From NCBI GenBank assembly GCA_028287305.1, contig JAQBPX010000038.1:62001-126000 (forward strand): 64,000 nucleotides of DNA, read 5' to 3'. Under the pieces are notes generated by a model. That model worked only from the letters and a program-made list of their open reading frames with translations. It did not search any database and was not told where the DNA came from. Origin of the DNA: Gemmatimonadota bacterium (GTDB lineage: Bacteria; Gemmatimonadota; Gemmatimonadetes; Gemmatimonadales; Gemmatimonadaceae). Of this stretch, positions 46,701 to 55,436 are shown piece by piece. A program made the translations under genes and the position numbers. The number at the start of each line of letters is the position of its first letter. The first letter of the stretch is position 1.

Positions 46701-47114
46701 TTAGCCGAGGAGCGCGCCCACCACATCGGGAAGAGCATCGGGCCCCGCGAACTCCCGCATCTCCCCCGCCTTCTCCTGGAATCCCGCGCCCGGCACCCGC
46801 TCCGTCGGCGCAAACCGAATGGCTCCGCCATCGACATCGATAGTCGTCAGCCGCGCCATCTCCTCGAACGCGCGCCACGACTTCGCACCAGCCGACTCCA
46901 CTACCACGGGCTGCGGAAATGATCGCCGAGAGGGCCGCGGCACCGCCGGATTGCCCCGCTCCATCGCGCGCTTCAGCGCCGCCGTCAAGCTAGCCGCATC
47001 CGGCGCTGTAACGGTGTCTACCGGCTCCGCCTCGAGGTGGATCCCATCAGGCGTGCGCTGCACGGTCGGAATGATGAAGCTGCCGTCCGGCAGCCGATAC
47101 ACATGCAGTCGCAC
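46701..47114 (-). CDS. Hypothetical protein, 137 residues
   Basis: No family recognised. The start MRLHVYRLPDGSFIIPTVQ reads as a small beta hairpin; the middle is Pro/Arg-rich and the end is acidic and helical. Codon use resembles the host better than the preceding small gene. It is downstream of glmS on the same strand but separated by a terminator. Confidence 0.65.
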   Translation of the reverse strand: MRLHVYRLPDGSFIIPTVQRTPDGIHLEAEPVDTVTAPDAASLTAALKRAMERGNPAVPRPSRRSFPQPVVVESAGAKSWRAFEEMARLTTIDVDGGAIRFAPTERVPGAGFQEKAGEMREFAGPDALPDVVGALLG

Positions 47115-47154
47115 GATGGACCCTGGGCGAAGTGTTGACCCCGCAGTCTACGAC

Positions 47155-47183
47155 AAAGGCCCCGCCAAGTCCAAGCCGGGGCC
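47155..47183 (-). terminator. Terminator after glmS
   Basis: On the minus strand a GGCCCCG/CGGGGCC stem with a GC-rich loop is followed by TTTGTCGT. The same TTTGTC(A/G)T tail follows the two hairpins in the 38-kb palindrome. It lies about 75 bp past the glmS stop. Confidence 0.65.
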
Positions 47184-47258
47184 CTCATCCATCAAGTCAC
47201 TTTTCCGCGCAAGTCCGCCCTCGTCCGCGAAAGTCCGAGGAACCGGCCCCGCCACAAC

Positions 47259-49091
47259 TCACTCCACCGTCACCGACTTCGCCAGGTTGCGCGGCTGGTC
47301 CACGTTCAACCCACGCTTGTTCGCGATGTAGTACGCCAGCAGCTGCAGCGGGATCGCCGCCAGCACGGGGTACAGCATGTCGATGGTCTTCGGGATCCGG
47401 AACTCGAAATCCACCTTCCCCTCGAGCGAAGGCTCCTCCTCCGAAAGGATCGCGATCACCCGACCACCACGCGCCTTCACCTCCTGCACGTTCGACACGA
47501 CCTTGTCGAACACGGAATCATGCGGCGCGATGAACACCACTGGCATGCTCTCGTCGATCAGCGCGATCGGCCCATGCTTCATCTCCGCCGCCGGATATCC
47601 CTCGGCGTGGATGTAGCTGATCTCCTTCAGCTTGAGCGCGCCCTCGAGCGCCACGGGGAAGTTGAAGCCGCGACCCAGGTACAGGAAGTTGGTCGCGTGG
47701 TCGAACTCGTCCGCGATCTTCTCGATCTCCGACGCCCGGTCCAGGATCTCCTGCACCTGCTCCGGCAGCTTCATCATCGCCTGCGCCACCTCGCGACCCT
47801 TCACCACGCTCATGTCGCGCAGTCGTCCCAGCTTCAGCGTGAGCAGCGCGAGCGCCACCACCTGACTGGTGAAAGCCTTGGTGCTGGCGACGCCGATCTC
47901 CGGCCCCGCATGCAAATAGATGCCGCCGTCATCCTCACGCGCGATCGTCGAGCCCACCACGTTCACGAGCCCCAGCGTCTTCGCGCCGCGCCGCTTGGCC
48001 TCGCGCATCGCCGCCAGCGTGTCCGCCGTCTCGCCGGACTGCGAGATGACGATGCACAGCGTGCGCTCCGTGACGATCGGATTCCGGTAACGGAACTCCG
48101 ACGCGTACTCCACGCTCACCGGGATCCGCGCATGCTCCTCGATCATCATCGCGCCGATCAGCGCCGAGTGCCAGCTGGTGCCGCACGCGGTGATGATCAC
48201 GCGGTCGATGTGCTGCAGCTCTTCCTTCGACAGGTTGAGGCCGCCGAGCTTCGAGAAGCCCTCGCTCTCCACCAGTCGCCCGCGCATCGTGTTCTCGATG
48301 GTCTGCGGCTGCTCGAAGATCTCCTTGAGCATGAAGTGGTCGAAGCCGCCCTTCTCGATCTGGTCCAGGTCCCAGTCGATACGGCTCACGCCCTTCTTGA
48401 TGCGCACGGCGTTCAGGTCGTTGACGTGATACCCGTCGCGCGTGAGCACCGCCATCTCGCCGTCATCCAGGTACACAACCTGGCGCGTGTGCTGGAGGAT
48501 GGCGGCCACGTCGCTGGCCACGAAGTACTCCCCGTCACCCAGCCCGATCAGCAGCGGGCTTCCCTTCCGCGCCGCCACGATCTTGTTGGGGTCCTTGCTC
48601 GACACCACCGCGATGCCATACGTCCCTTCCACCAGCCGGAGCGCGTCCATCACCGCGTCTTCCAGGGTGTCGTCGTAGACGGCCTCGATCAGGTGCGCGA
48701 GCACTTCCGTGTCAGTTTCAGACACGAAGGTGTGTCCTTCCGACTGCAGCTTCTTCCGCAGCGCCGAGTAGTTCTCGATGATCCCGTTGTGCACGAGCGC
48801 GATCTCGCCCTTGCAATCGGTGTGCGGATGCGCGTTGCACTCGTTCGGCTGCCCGTGCGTGGCCCAGCGCGTGTGCGCGATGCCCACGTTGCCGTCCAAT
48901 GGGCTAGCGACCAGCGCATTTTCGAGCATGGCGATCTTGCCCTTCGCCTTGCGCGTCTGCAGCCCGCCCCCATTGTCGTCCATCATGGCGACGCCGGCCG
49001 AGTCGTAGCCGCGATACTCGAGGCGCTTCAGCCCCTCGATGAGCATCGAGCCCGCGGTGCGGGGACCGATGTATCCCACGATTCCACACAT
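47259..49091 (-). CDS. glmS: Glutamine-fructose-6-phosphate aminotransferase (isomerizing)
   Basis: A 610-residue cytoplasmic enzyme giving glucosamine-6-phosphate for peptidoglycan and LPS. The glutaminase domain starts MCGIVGYIG with nucleophile Cys2 and includes HTRWATHGQP and RRLEYRGYDSAG-like LEYRGYDSAG. Two SIS domains follow (ACGTSWHSALIGAMMIEEHA and VISQSGETADTL); the C-terminus reads LAKSVTVE. It follows glmM by 25 bp on the same strand, so glmM-glmS is an operon. That gap is too short for a glmS ribozyme. Confidence 0.97.
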   Translation of the reverse strand: MCGIVGYIGPRTAGSMLIEGLKRLEYRGYDSAGVAMMDDNGGGLQTRKAKGKIAMLENALVASPLDGNVGIAHTRWATHGQPNECNAHPHTDCKGEIALVHNGIIENYSALRKKLQSEGHTFVSETDTEVLAHLIEAVYDDTLEDAVMDALRLVEGTYGIAVVSSKDPNKIVAARKGSPLLIGLGDGEYFVASDVAAILQHTRQVVYLDDGEMAVLTRDGYHVNDLNAVRIKKGVSRIDWDLDQIEKGGFDHFMLKEIFEQPQTIENTMRGRLVESEGFSKLGGLNLSKEELQHIDRVIITACGTSWHSALIGAMMIEEHARIPVSVEYASEFRYRNPIVTERTLCIVISQSGETADTLAAMREAKRRGAKTLGLVNVVGSTIAREDDGGIYLHAGPEIGVASTKAFTSQVVALALLTLKLGRLRDMSVVKGREVAQAMMKLPEQVQEILDRASEIEKIADEFDHATNFLYLGRGFNFPVALEGALKLKEISYIHAEGYPAAEMKHGPIALIDESMPVVFIAPHDSVFDKVVSNVQEVKARGGRVIAILSEEEPSLEGKVDFEFRIPKTIDMLYPVLAAIPLQLLAYYIANKRGLNVDQPRNLAKSVTVE

Positions 49092-49116
49092 ATTGGTCGT
49101 TCCGGAAGGGGTCTGT

Positions 49117-50484
49117 TTAGCGGAGCGCGTCCAGCGGCTCGCGCGATTGCCGAACCAGCGCCGCGGCCTCATCAGCAGTCGGCGCCTCGGCGATCACACG
49201 CACAATCGGTTCCGTCCCGGACGGGCGCACGTGCACCCACCGATCCGGCCACGACAGCCGCAGTCCATCCTGCCTGTCAACATGCGCCCCGGGGAAGGCC
49301 CCCGTGAGGGCGGCATACACCGAATCGAGCGGCGCGTTCGGCCGGTCGAGCTTGTCCTTCACGATCACGTAGCGCGGCGACTCCGCCACGATCGCCGACA
49401 GCGGGCGCGCCTCCTCCGCCAGCAGCTGCAGCACCAGCGCGATCCCCACCGGCGCATCCCGCCCCAGGTGCAGCTCCGGCAGGATCACCCCGCCGTTGCC
49501 CTCGCCTCCGATGGGCGCGTTGGTTTCGCGCATCTTGACCGCGACGTTCACCTCGCCGACCGGCGCACGCTCCAGGGTGGATCCACACGCGACGGCCGCG
49601 TCCTCCACCACCCGGCTCGTGGAGAGGTTGGTGACCACCGGGCCCTTCCGATAGCGCAACACCAGCCGGCTCGCGAGCGCGAGCGTGTAGTCCTCGCCGA
49701 TCGCCTTCCCTTCATCACTCACGATCGCCAGCCGATCCACGTCCGGGTCCACCGCAAAGCCGATCTCGGCGCCGCTCGACTTCACCAGCTGCTCGAGATC
49801 GCGCAGGTTGTCGCCGGTTGGCTCGGGCGGGTGCGGAAAGCGGCCGTCCGGCTCCATGTGGATGGCCGTCACCTGGCAACCGAGCCGCTCCAGCAGCTGC
49901 GGGACGATCACCGCCCCCGCGCCGCGCACGCAGTCGAGCGCCACCCTGAACTTTCGCGCACGAATCCGCTCGACGTCCACGTAGGGGATCGCGAGCACCA
50001 TCTCCAGGTGGCGATTGGCTGCTTCGGTGTCGGCTTCCACGGCCCCGAGCTTGTCCCACGTGACGCAGGAGATGTGGCGGTCGGCAAGCGCCCGCATCGC
50101 CGTGCCTTCATGCGCTTCCAGAAAGAGCCCGCTCGACCCGATGAACTTGAGGGCGTTCCACTCGATGGGATTGTGGCTCGCCGAGAGCATCAGCCCGCCC
50201 GCGGCGTGGTGATGCTCGACCGCCAGCTGGCAGGTGGGCGTGGTGGTGAGGCCGATGTCGATCACGGTGCAGCCCACCGACTGCAGGGCGCCGAGCACCA
50301 CGCGATGGAACATGGGGCCCGACACTCGGCTGTCGCGCCCCACCACCACCTTGCCCGACTTCCCCTGCGCCAGCGCCCAGGCGCCGAACGCCGAGGCGTA
50401 GCGCACCATGACTTCCGGTGTCAGCGATTCCCCAACCCGTCCGCGAATCCCCGACACGCTCACCATCAGCCCGTCCTGCGACAT
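49117..50484 (-). CDS. glmM: Phosphoglucosamine mutase
   Basis: A 455-residue alpha-D-phosphohexomutase converting glucosamine-6-P to glucosamine-1-P, the step after GlmS. Conserved segments: SGIRGRVGESLTPEV, phosphoserine loop LSASHNPIEWNALKF, metal loop DPDVDRLAIVSDEG, sugar loop GGEGNGGV and phosphate loop RPSGTEPIVRV. It precedes glmS on the same strand. The GEGNGG sugar loop suits GlmM, but a ManB/Pgm alternative cannot be fully excluded. Confidence 0.93.
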   Translation of the reverse strand: MSQDGLMVSVSGIRGRVGESLTPEVMVRYASAFGAWALAQGKSGKVVVGRDSRVSGPMFHRVVLGALQSVGCTVIDIGLTTTPTCQLAVEHHHAAGGLMLSASHNPIEWNALKFIGSSGLFLEAHEGTAMRALADRHISCVTWDKLGAVEADTEAANRHLEMVLAIPYVDVERIRARKFRVALDCVRGAGAVIVPQLLERLGCQVTAIHMEPDGRFPHPPEPTGDNLRDLEQLVKSSGAEIGFAVDPDVDRLAIVSDEGKAIGEDYTLALASRLVLRYRKGPVVTNLSTSRVVEDAAVACGSTLERAPVGEVNVAVKMRETNAPIGGEGNGGVILPELHLGRDAPVGIALVLQLLAEEARPLSAIVAESPRYVIVKDKLDRPNAPLDSVYAALTGAFPGAHVDRQDGLRLSWPDRWVHVRPSGTEPIVRVIAEAPTADEAAALVRQSREPLDALR

Positions 50485-50615
50485 CCCATCCCCCGACGTG
50501 AAGGTCCAGCGTAAAGTTATCCGTTACGGTGCGACCGCGCTCCGTGGCGGCGTTGCCGTGCTTTACAATCGCGCTCGCGCCGACCTAACTTGGCCTTCCA
50601 CCCTGGAGGTCGCTC

Positions 50616-52364
50616 CTGTCCGCACCCCCCGCCGGCCGACACGCAACCGGCCTGCCCTTCCGCCTCAAGATGGCCGCGATCAGTGCCGCGGCCGTTTTCG
50701 TCACCCTGGCGGTGGTGTTCATCCCGGTCTTCCTGCAGACGCGCAGCACGCTCGTGCAGGTGCAGGGACGCCAGTTGCTCACCATGGCCCGCAGCGCCGC
50801 CGCCGCGCTCAATGGTGACTCGCTCGACCTCGTGGCCAGTGGCGTCTCGCCCGACTCATCGGGCGCGCGACAGATGCGCTCCGAGCTCGCGCGCCTCTGG
50901 AAGGCGAACGGGGGAAGTGCCGAGGACCTGATTCATGGCATCGCCGTGATCCGCCGCGACTCGGCGAACACGTGGCGATACCTCCTGCACTCGTCGTGGC
51001 TTCCCACCTCATCGCAGTTTCGCGAGCAGTGGGCACCTCCGGGCGGGATCGAGGACAGCCTGGCCGTCGGCCGGGAGGGCGTGACATCGCCCTACTCGAG
51101 CGAGGACGGCGACCGCATGCTCGCGGTGGCGCCCGTCAAGCGCGCGAGCGGCACCGTCGCAGGATTCGTGGTCGTGACCTTCGCCGCCGACCGCTTCCTC
51201 TCCGACATCCGCTCGCAGCTGTTGCGCTATTCGCCCTTCGGTGTGCTCGCCTTCATCCTCTCGGTTGCCCTCGCGTACTGGGGCGCACTGCGCCTCACGC
51301 AGGGCATGGAGGAGATCGCGCGCCACGCCGAGCGCATCGCGCGCGGCCAGCTGCACCAGGACCTGGACTATCACGCGAACGACGAGCTCGGGCAGGTGGC
51401 CGACGCCTTCCGCGACATGACGACCAGCCTTCGCGCCCTGCTCTCGGAGATCGACGTCGGCTCCGGCGAGGTGGCCGACACCGCCGACCAGCTCTCGGCG
51501 GGCGCCGAGGAGATGACGGCGAGCACCACGCAGGTCGCGAGCGCCGCGACGTCGATCGCCGGCAGCGTGGAGATCCAGACGCGCGGCATCACCACCGCCG
51601 CGGACGCTTCCACTCGCGTGGCCGAGCGGGCGTTCGTCGTCGCCGGTCATGCACGAAGCGCACAGACCGCATCCGGCGTGGTCGCGCGCTCCGCACGACG
51701 CGGTGTCGCCGCCGCCGAAGAGGCGCTCGCGAGCATGAGTGCCATAACCGAGGTCACGCGCGAGGCGGTGCCCGCCGTGGTGGAGCTGGGCGAGAAGTCG
51801 CAGCGCATCGGCATGATCACCGACGCCATCGGTGGCATCGCGCGACAGACTAACCTGCTTGCGCTCAACGCCGCGATCGAGGCGTCGCGCGCGGGCGAGC
51901 ACGGCAAGGGCTTCGCCGTGGTCGCCGAGGAAGTGCGCAAGCTGGCGAACGAGAGCGCGAAGGCGCTCGACACCATCCGCAAGCTCGCGGTCGAGATTCG
52001 CACCGCTGCCATCCGCACCGAGGAGCGCATCGTCCAGGTGAGTGATCGCGTGACGGGCGGTGAGTCGGTCATCCGCGCCTCGGCCGACGCGCTCACGCAG
52101 ATCGGCCGTGAGATCGAGGCGAGCCGCACCGCCGTCGACCTCATCGTGGCCAGCGCCGAGGCGCAGCGCGAGGAAGCCGCGGCGCTCGCGCGCGAGATCG
52201 AGGCGATCGCGAGCGTGGCCCAGGCGAACGCTGCCAGCAGCCAGCAGGTGAGCCAGGTGGTGGAGCAGCAGACCAAGGCGATGGCCGGCGTGCAGGAGTG
52301 GAGCACGCACCTGGCGACGATCGCCGACCGGCTGAAGGCCTCGATGTCGCGCTTCCACCTCTAG
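50616..52364 (+). CDS. Methyl-accepting chemotaxis protein
   Basis: About 582 residues. N-terminal helix ([19 protein letters not shown]), a periplasmic sensor domain of about 170 residues, a second helix ([20 protein letters not shown]), HAMP, and a signalling domain with the hairpin tip [20 protein letters not shown] and [14 protein letters not shown]. The start is unusual: the first ATG (50670) has no ribosome site and would cut off LPFRLK, which normally precedes the first helix. A CTG at 50616 lies six bases after GGAGG and keeps that part, so CTG initiation is proposed. No che genes are nearby. Confidence 0.88.
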   Translation: MSAPPAGRHATGLPFRLKMAAISAAAVFVTLAVVFIPVFLQTRSTLVQVQGRQLLTMARSAAAALNGDSLDLVASGVSPDSSGARQMRSELARLWKANGGSAEDLIHGIAVIRRDSANTWRYLLHSSWLPTSSQFREQWAPPGGIEDSLAVGREGVTSPYSSEDGDRMLAVAPVKRASGTVAGFVVVTFAADRFLSDIRSQLLRYSPFGVLAFILSVALAYWGALRLTQGMEEIARHAERIARGQLHQDLDYHANDELGQVADAFRDMTTSLRALLSEIDVGSGEVADTADQLSAGAEEMTASTTQVASAATSIAGSVEIQTRGITTAADASTRVAERAFVVAGHARSAQTASGVVARSARRGVAAAEEALASMSAITEVTREAVPAVVELGEKSQRIGMITDAIGGIARQTNLLALNAAIEASRAGEHGKGFAVVAEEVRKLANESAKALDTIRKLAVEIRTAAIRTEERIVQVSDRVTGGESVIRASADALTQIGREIEASRTAVDLIVASAEAQREEAAALAREIEAIASVAQANAASSQQVSQVVEQQTKAMAGVQEWSTHLATIADRLKASMSRFHL

Positions 52365-52370
52365 CGCGCC

Positions 52371-52997
52371 GTGCGCGACCCGCTGTCCCTGCTGCCCTAC
52401 TCGCTCGCGGCGGGTGGAGGCTCGATCGATGAACTCGAGGTGCAGCAGCTGGTGGCGGCGGGACTCACGCTGCTCCAGCGCAGCGCGCCGCTCGTGCGCG
52501 CGCTCGCTCGGCACCGCTCGGCCATCCTGCTTCCCGCCGGCGCGGCGTACATCACCGCGCTCGCCGCGAGCGAAGGGCGCGGCGCGCTGCTGCTCGATCC
52601 CGCGAGCTCCGCCGAGTCGATCGCCAACCACCTGCGCGACGCGAACGCCAGCGTCGCCTTCACGATCGCTTCGCTCGCGCATCGGCTTCCACCGGGCACA
52701 CCGCACGTCCTGCTCGACGCGTCACCTCGCTCCGCTCGCGTGATCATCGGCGAGGTCACAGCCGACGTGGACCTCGGCTCCCACTTCGGGCTCACGCTCG
52801 AGGGCGACCCGGATGCCGAGGGGGCCGACGAGGAATGCGTGCTCATGTTCGAGGACTCGCGGCTCGTGAGGCTAACGCATCGGGACGTGCTCGCCGAAGC
52901 CCGCTCGGCACAGCACGACCATGCGTCCAGCGAGCAGTGGTTCACTCACCACGGCTTCATCGCCGCGATGGCGCCCCTCGTCAGCCGATCGACGTAG
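52371..52997 (+). CDS. ANL superfamily N-terminal-like protein lacking the P-loop
   Basis: 208 residues, start GTG six bases after the chemoreceptor stop. Residues 50-100 (AILLPAGAAYITALAASEG, GALLLDPASSAESIANHLRD) look like the N-terminal subdomain of acyl-CoA synthetases and other ANL enzymes. Near residue 160 comes VLMFEDSRLVRLTHRDVLAEA, aligned with the usual ILYTSGTTGRPKG-VxLTHRNLL, but the glycine-rich AMP loop is gone, and the C-terminal half of the enzyme is absent. The frame is open and the ending is clean, so it reads as a shortened pseudoenzyme and not as simple decay. It overlaps the convergent response regulator by 17 bp. Confidence 0.72.
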   Translation: MRDPLSLLPYSLAAGGGSIDELEVQQLVAAGLTLLQRSAPLVRALARHRSAILLPAGAAYITALAASEGRGALLLDPASSAESIANHLRDANASVAFTIASLAHRLPPGTPHVLLDASPRSARVIIGEVTADVDLGSHFGLTLEGDPDAEGADEECVLMFEDSRLVRLTHRDVLAEARSAQHDHASSEQWFTHHGFIAAMAPLVSRST

Positions 52998-54072
52998 CCG
53001 GCGCCGCCGGCGTGAGGATCGGCGCGCGCAGCTGCTGCGGGATGAGCGCGAGCTTGCCGTCGTCCGCCGCTCGCACCACGGCCGTGACGATCTCCGGGTC
53101 GAACTGCGACCCGGAATTCGCCTTGAGCTCGTGGATCGCCTCGGCCATCGTCAGCGGGGCGCCGCGATAGGGACGTCCGCTGGTCATGGCATCCAGCGAG
53201 TCGGCGCAGGCGGCGATGCGCGCTTCGACCGGGATGTCGGTTCCGGCGAGTCCATCGGGAACGCCGCGGCCGTCGAAGCGCTCGTGATGCGACCGCACGA
53301 TGCGCAGCGCCATCGGCGCCTCGGACAGCAGCGGCGCCATGATGCGCCACCCGAGCACGGGATGCGTCATGATGTGCTCGTACTCGTCACTCGTGAGCGG
53401 GCCGGGCTTGTTCAGCACCGCCTCTCGCACGCCGATCTTGCCCAGGTCGTGCACGTGCCCGCCGAGCTCGATCTGCTGCACCAGCTCCAGGTCGAGCCCG
53501 AGCGCGCGCGCGATCACCGAGGAGTAGAGGCTCACGCGCACCGAGTGGCCGCGCGTGTAGGGGTCCTTGAGCTCCAGCGTCTCGGCCAGCGACTGGATGC
53601 TGGTGAGGAACAGCTCCTCCAGCCGGCGCGCCTGCACGGCCACGCGGTCCTCGAGGCGCTCCTGGTAGTCGCGGTTGTCGAGGATCAGCCGTCGCTTCTC
53701 GAGGGCCTGCGCCACGCGAGCGCGCACCTCTTCGAGATGGAACGGCTTGGTGAGGTAGTCCATCGCCCCCATCGAGAGGCAACTCACCGCGACTTCGACG
53801 TCGGCGACCGCGGTGATCATCACGACCGCGGTGTCGGGCCAGCGCGCGCGCACGGTGCGCAGCAGGTCCTTGCCGTCCATGCGCGGCATGCGCAGGTCGC
53901 TCATCACCAGGTGCACGGGCTGCTTCTCGAGGATGGCCACGGCGTCGAGGCCGTCGCCGGCTTCGAGGCACTCGAACCCGTCGTTGCGCATCAGGTGGAT
54001 GAGCACCTGGCGCAGCCGGGGCTCGTCGTCCACCACCAGGCAGAAGTTGGAAGGGCTAGTCGGCAGGGTCAT
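52981..54072 (-). CDS. Response regulator with HD-GYP-like output domain
   Basis: A 363-residue protein: receiver domain (residues 10-125) with CLVVDDEPRLRQVL, phospho-acceptor Asp in VMSDLRMPRMDG and TKPF; coiled region; then an HD-GYP-type domain with HVHDLGKIGV and HHERFDGRGVPDG. The GYP tripeptide reads GVP, with Tyr replaced. HD-GYP proteins hydrolyse c-di-GMP; whether the change affects this is unclear. It is convergent with the ANL-like gene and divergent from the PLP enzyme. Confidence 0.9.
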   Translation of the reverse strand: MTLPTSPSNFCLVVDDEPRLRQVLIHLMRNDGFECLEAGDGLDAVAILEKQPVHLVMSDLRMPRMDGKDLLRTVRARWPDTAVVMITAVADVEVAVSCLSMGAMDYLTKPFHLEEVRARVAQALEKRRLILDNRDYQERLEDRVAVQARRLEELFLTSIQSLAETLELKDPYTRGHSVRVSLYSSVIARALGLDLELVQQIELGGHVHDLGKIGVREAVLNKPGPLTSDEYEHIMTHPVLGWRIMAPLLSEAPMALRIVRSHHERFDGRGVPDGLAGTDIPVEARIAACADSLDAMTSGRPYRGAPLTMAEAIHELKANSGSQFDPEIVTAVVRAADDGKLALIPQQLRAPILTPAAPATSIG

Positions 54073-54152
54073 TCGTTTGCGTTCGCTCGCCCGCTGGAGA
54101 GCGTGGGATTAGCTTTCACGGAATCTAAGTCCTTCAACGCAGAGCAAACGTC

Positions 54153-55370
54153 ATGACCCGCGTCTTCGACGACGACCTGGCCCAGGGCTTCGCCACCCGC
54201 GCAATTCACGCAGGGCAGCGCCCGGAACCCCTTGCCGGCGCGATCATGACGCCGGTCTACCTCACCTCGACTTACGTCCAGGACGAGCTGGGTGTCAACA
54301 AGGGCTATGAGTACGCCCGCGGCAAGAACCCCACGCGCCAGGCGCTCGAGCGCAACGTGGCCGCGCTGGAGGGGGGCAAGCACGGCTTCGCGTTCAGCAG
54401 CGGAATGGGGTGCGTGGACTCCCTCATGAAGCTCTTCCGGGCGGGCGACCACATCGTCTGCGGCGAGAACGTCTACGGGGGCACCTACCGGCTGTTCGAC
54501 AAGATCCTCCAGCACATGGGGCTGTCGTTCACCTTCGTGGATACGCGCGATCCCCAGAGGATTGCAGACGCCTGCACGCCCGCGACGCGGGCCATCCTGG
54601 TCGAGACGCCCACCAATCCGCTCATGCGGATCACCGACCTCCGGGCAGCGGCCGAGATCGCGCACAGGCACGACGCGCTCCTGATCGTGGACAACACCTT
54701 CGCGAGCCCGTTCTTCCAGCGTCCCTTCGAGTTCGGCGCCGACATCGTCTACCACTCCACCACCAAGTACCTGAACGGCCATAGCGACATGATCGGTGGC
54801 ATGGCCGTCCTGAACGACGACGCCCTGGCCGACCGCATCCAGTTCATCCAGAACGCGGCCGGCGCGGTCCAGGGTCCCTTCGACTGCTGGCTCGCCCTGC
54901 GCGGCACCAAGACGCTCCACCTGCGCATGCCCCGGCACGACGAGAATGGCCGGGCCGTGGCAAAGTTCCTGGTGGAGCAGGTGGGCGAGGAGCAGGTGAT
55001 CTACGCCGGCCTCGAGAGCCATCCACAGCACGAGCTGGCGAAGAAGCAGATGAAGGGCTTCGGCGGCATGATTGCGCTCGAGCTCGGCACCAAGGAGCGC
55101 GCGAACCACCTCCTCAGCCGCGTTCGCGTCTTCGCCCTGGCCGAGTCCCTGGGCGGGGTCGAGTCCCTGATCAGCCACCCCGCGTCCATGACGCATGCCT
55201 CCGTGGAGCCGGACCGCCGGTCCGCGCTCGGGATCACCGAGGGCATGGTGCGCCTCTCCTGCGGCGTGGAAGACGTAGCCGACCTGCTCTCCGACCTCGA
55301 GCAGGCGCTCGAGGGGATGCCGGAGCACGGGGCCGCCCGCGCGCGCCGCGAAACGGCCGGCGCCGCCTGA
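54153..55370 (+). CDS. Trans-sulfuration PLP enzyme (cystathionine gamma-synthase/lyase family)
   Basis: A 405-residue Cys/Met metabolism PLP enzyme. The PLP lysine is in HSTTKYLNGHSD; upstream are YEYARGKNPTRQALE, FSSGMGCVDSLM and IVDNTFASPFFQRP; the C-terminus has GGVESLISHPASMTHASV. It catalyses a gamma- or beta-replacement or elimination on homoserine esters, cystathionine or methionine. Which member (MetB, CTH, MGL) cannot be fixed from the sequence alone. A hairpin follows its stop, and it is divergent from the response regulator. Confidence 0.93.
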   Translation: MTRVFDDDLAQGFATRAIHAGQRPEPLAGAIMTPVYLTSTYVQDELGVNKGYEYARGKNPTRQALERNVAALEGGKHGFAFSSGMGCVDSLMKLFRAGDHIVCGENVYGGTYRLFDKILQHMGLSFTFVDTRDPQRIADACTPATRAILVETPTNPLMRITDLRAAAEIAHRHDALLIVDNTFASPFFQRPFEFGADIVYHSTTKYLNGHSDMIGGMAVLNDDALADRIQFIQNAAGAVQGPFDCWLALRGTKTLHLRMPRHDENGRAVAKFLVEQVGEEQVIYAGLESHPQHELAKKQMKGFGGMIALELGTKERANHLLSRVRVFALAESLGGVESLISHPASMTHASVEPDRRSALGITEGMVRLSCGVEDVADLLSDLEQALEGMPEHGAARARRETAGAA

Positions 55371-55379
55371 GAATCTATT

Positions 55380-55411
55380 GGTGGCGCTGCCTCGTATTGG
55401 GCAGCGTCACC
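55380..55411 (+). terminator. Hairpin after PLP enzyme gene
   Basis: 12-bp stem GGTGGCGCTGCC / GGCAGCGTCACC with one mismatch and an 8-base loop, nine bases past the stop. No T-run. Confidence 0.5.
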
Positions 55412-55436
55412 GACCGTCATCCTGACCCGAGAGACC

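Noticed and set aside
49092-49116. glmS ribozyme
   Set aside because: The glmM-glmS gap is only 25 bases, far too short for the ribozyme.
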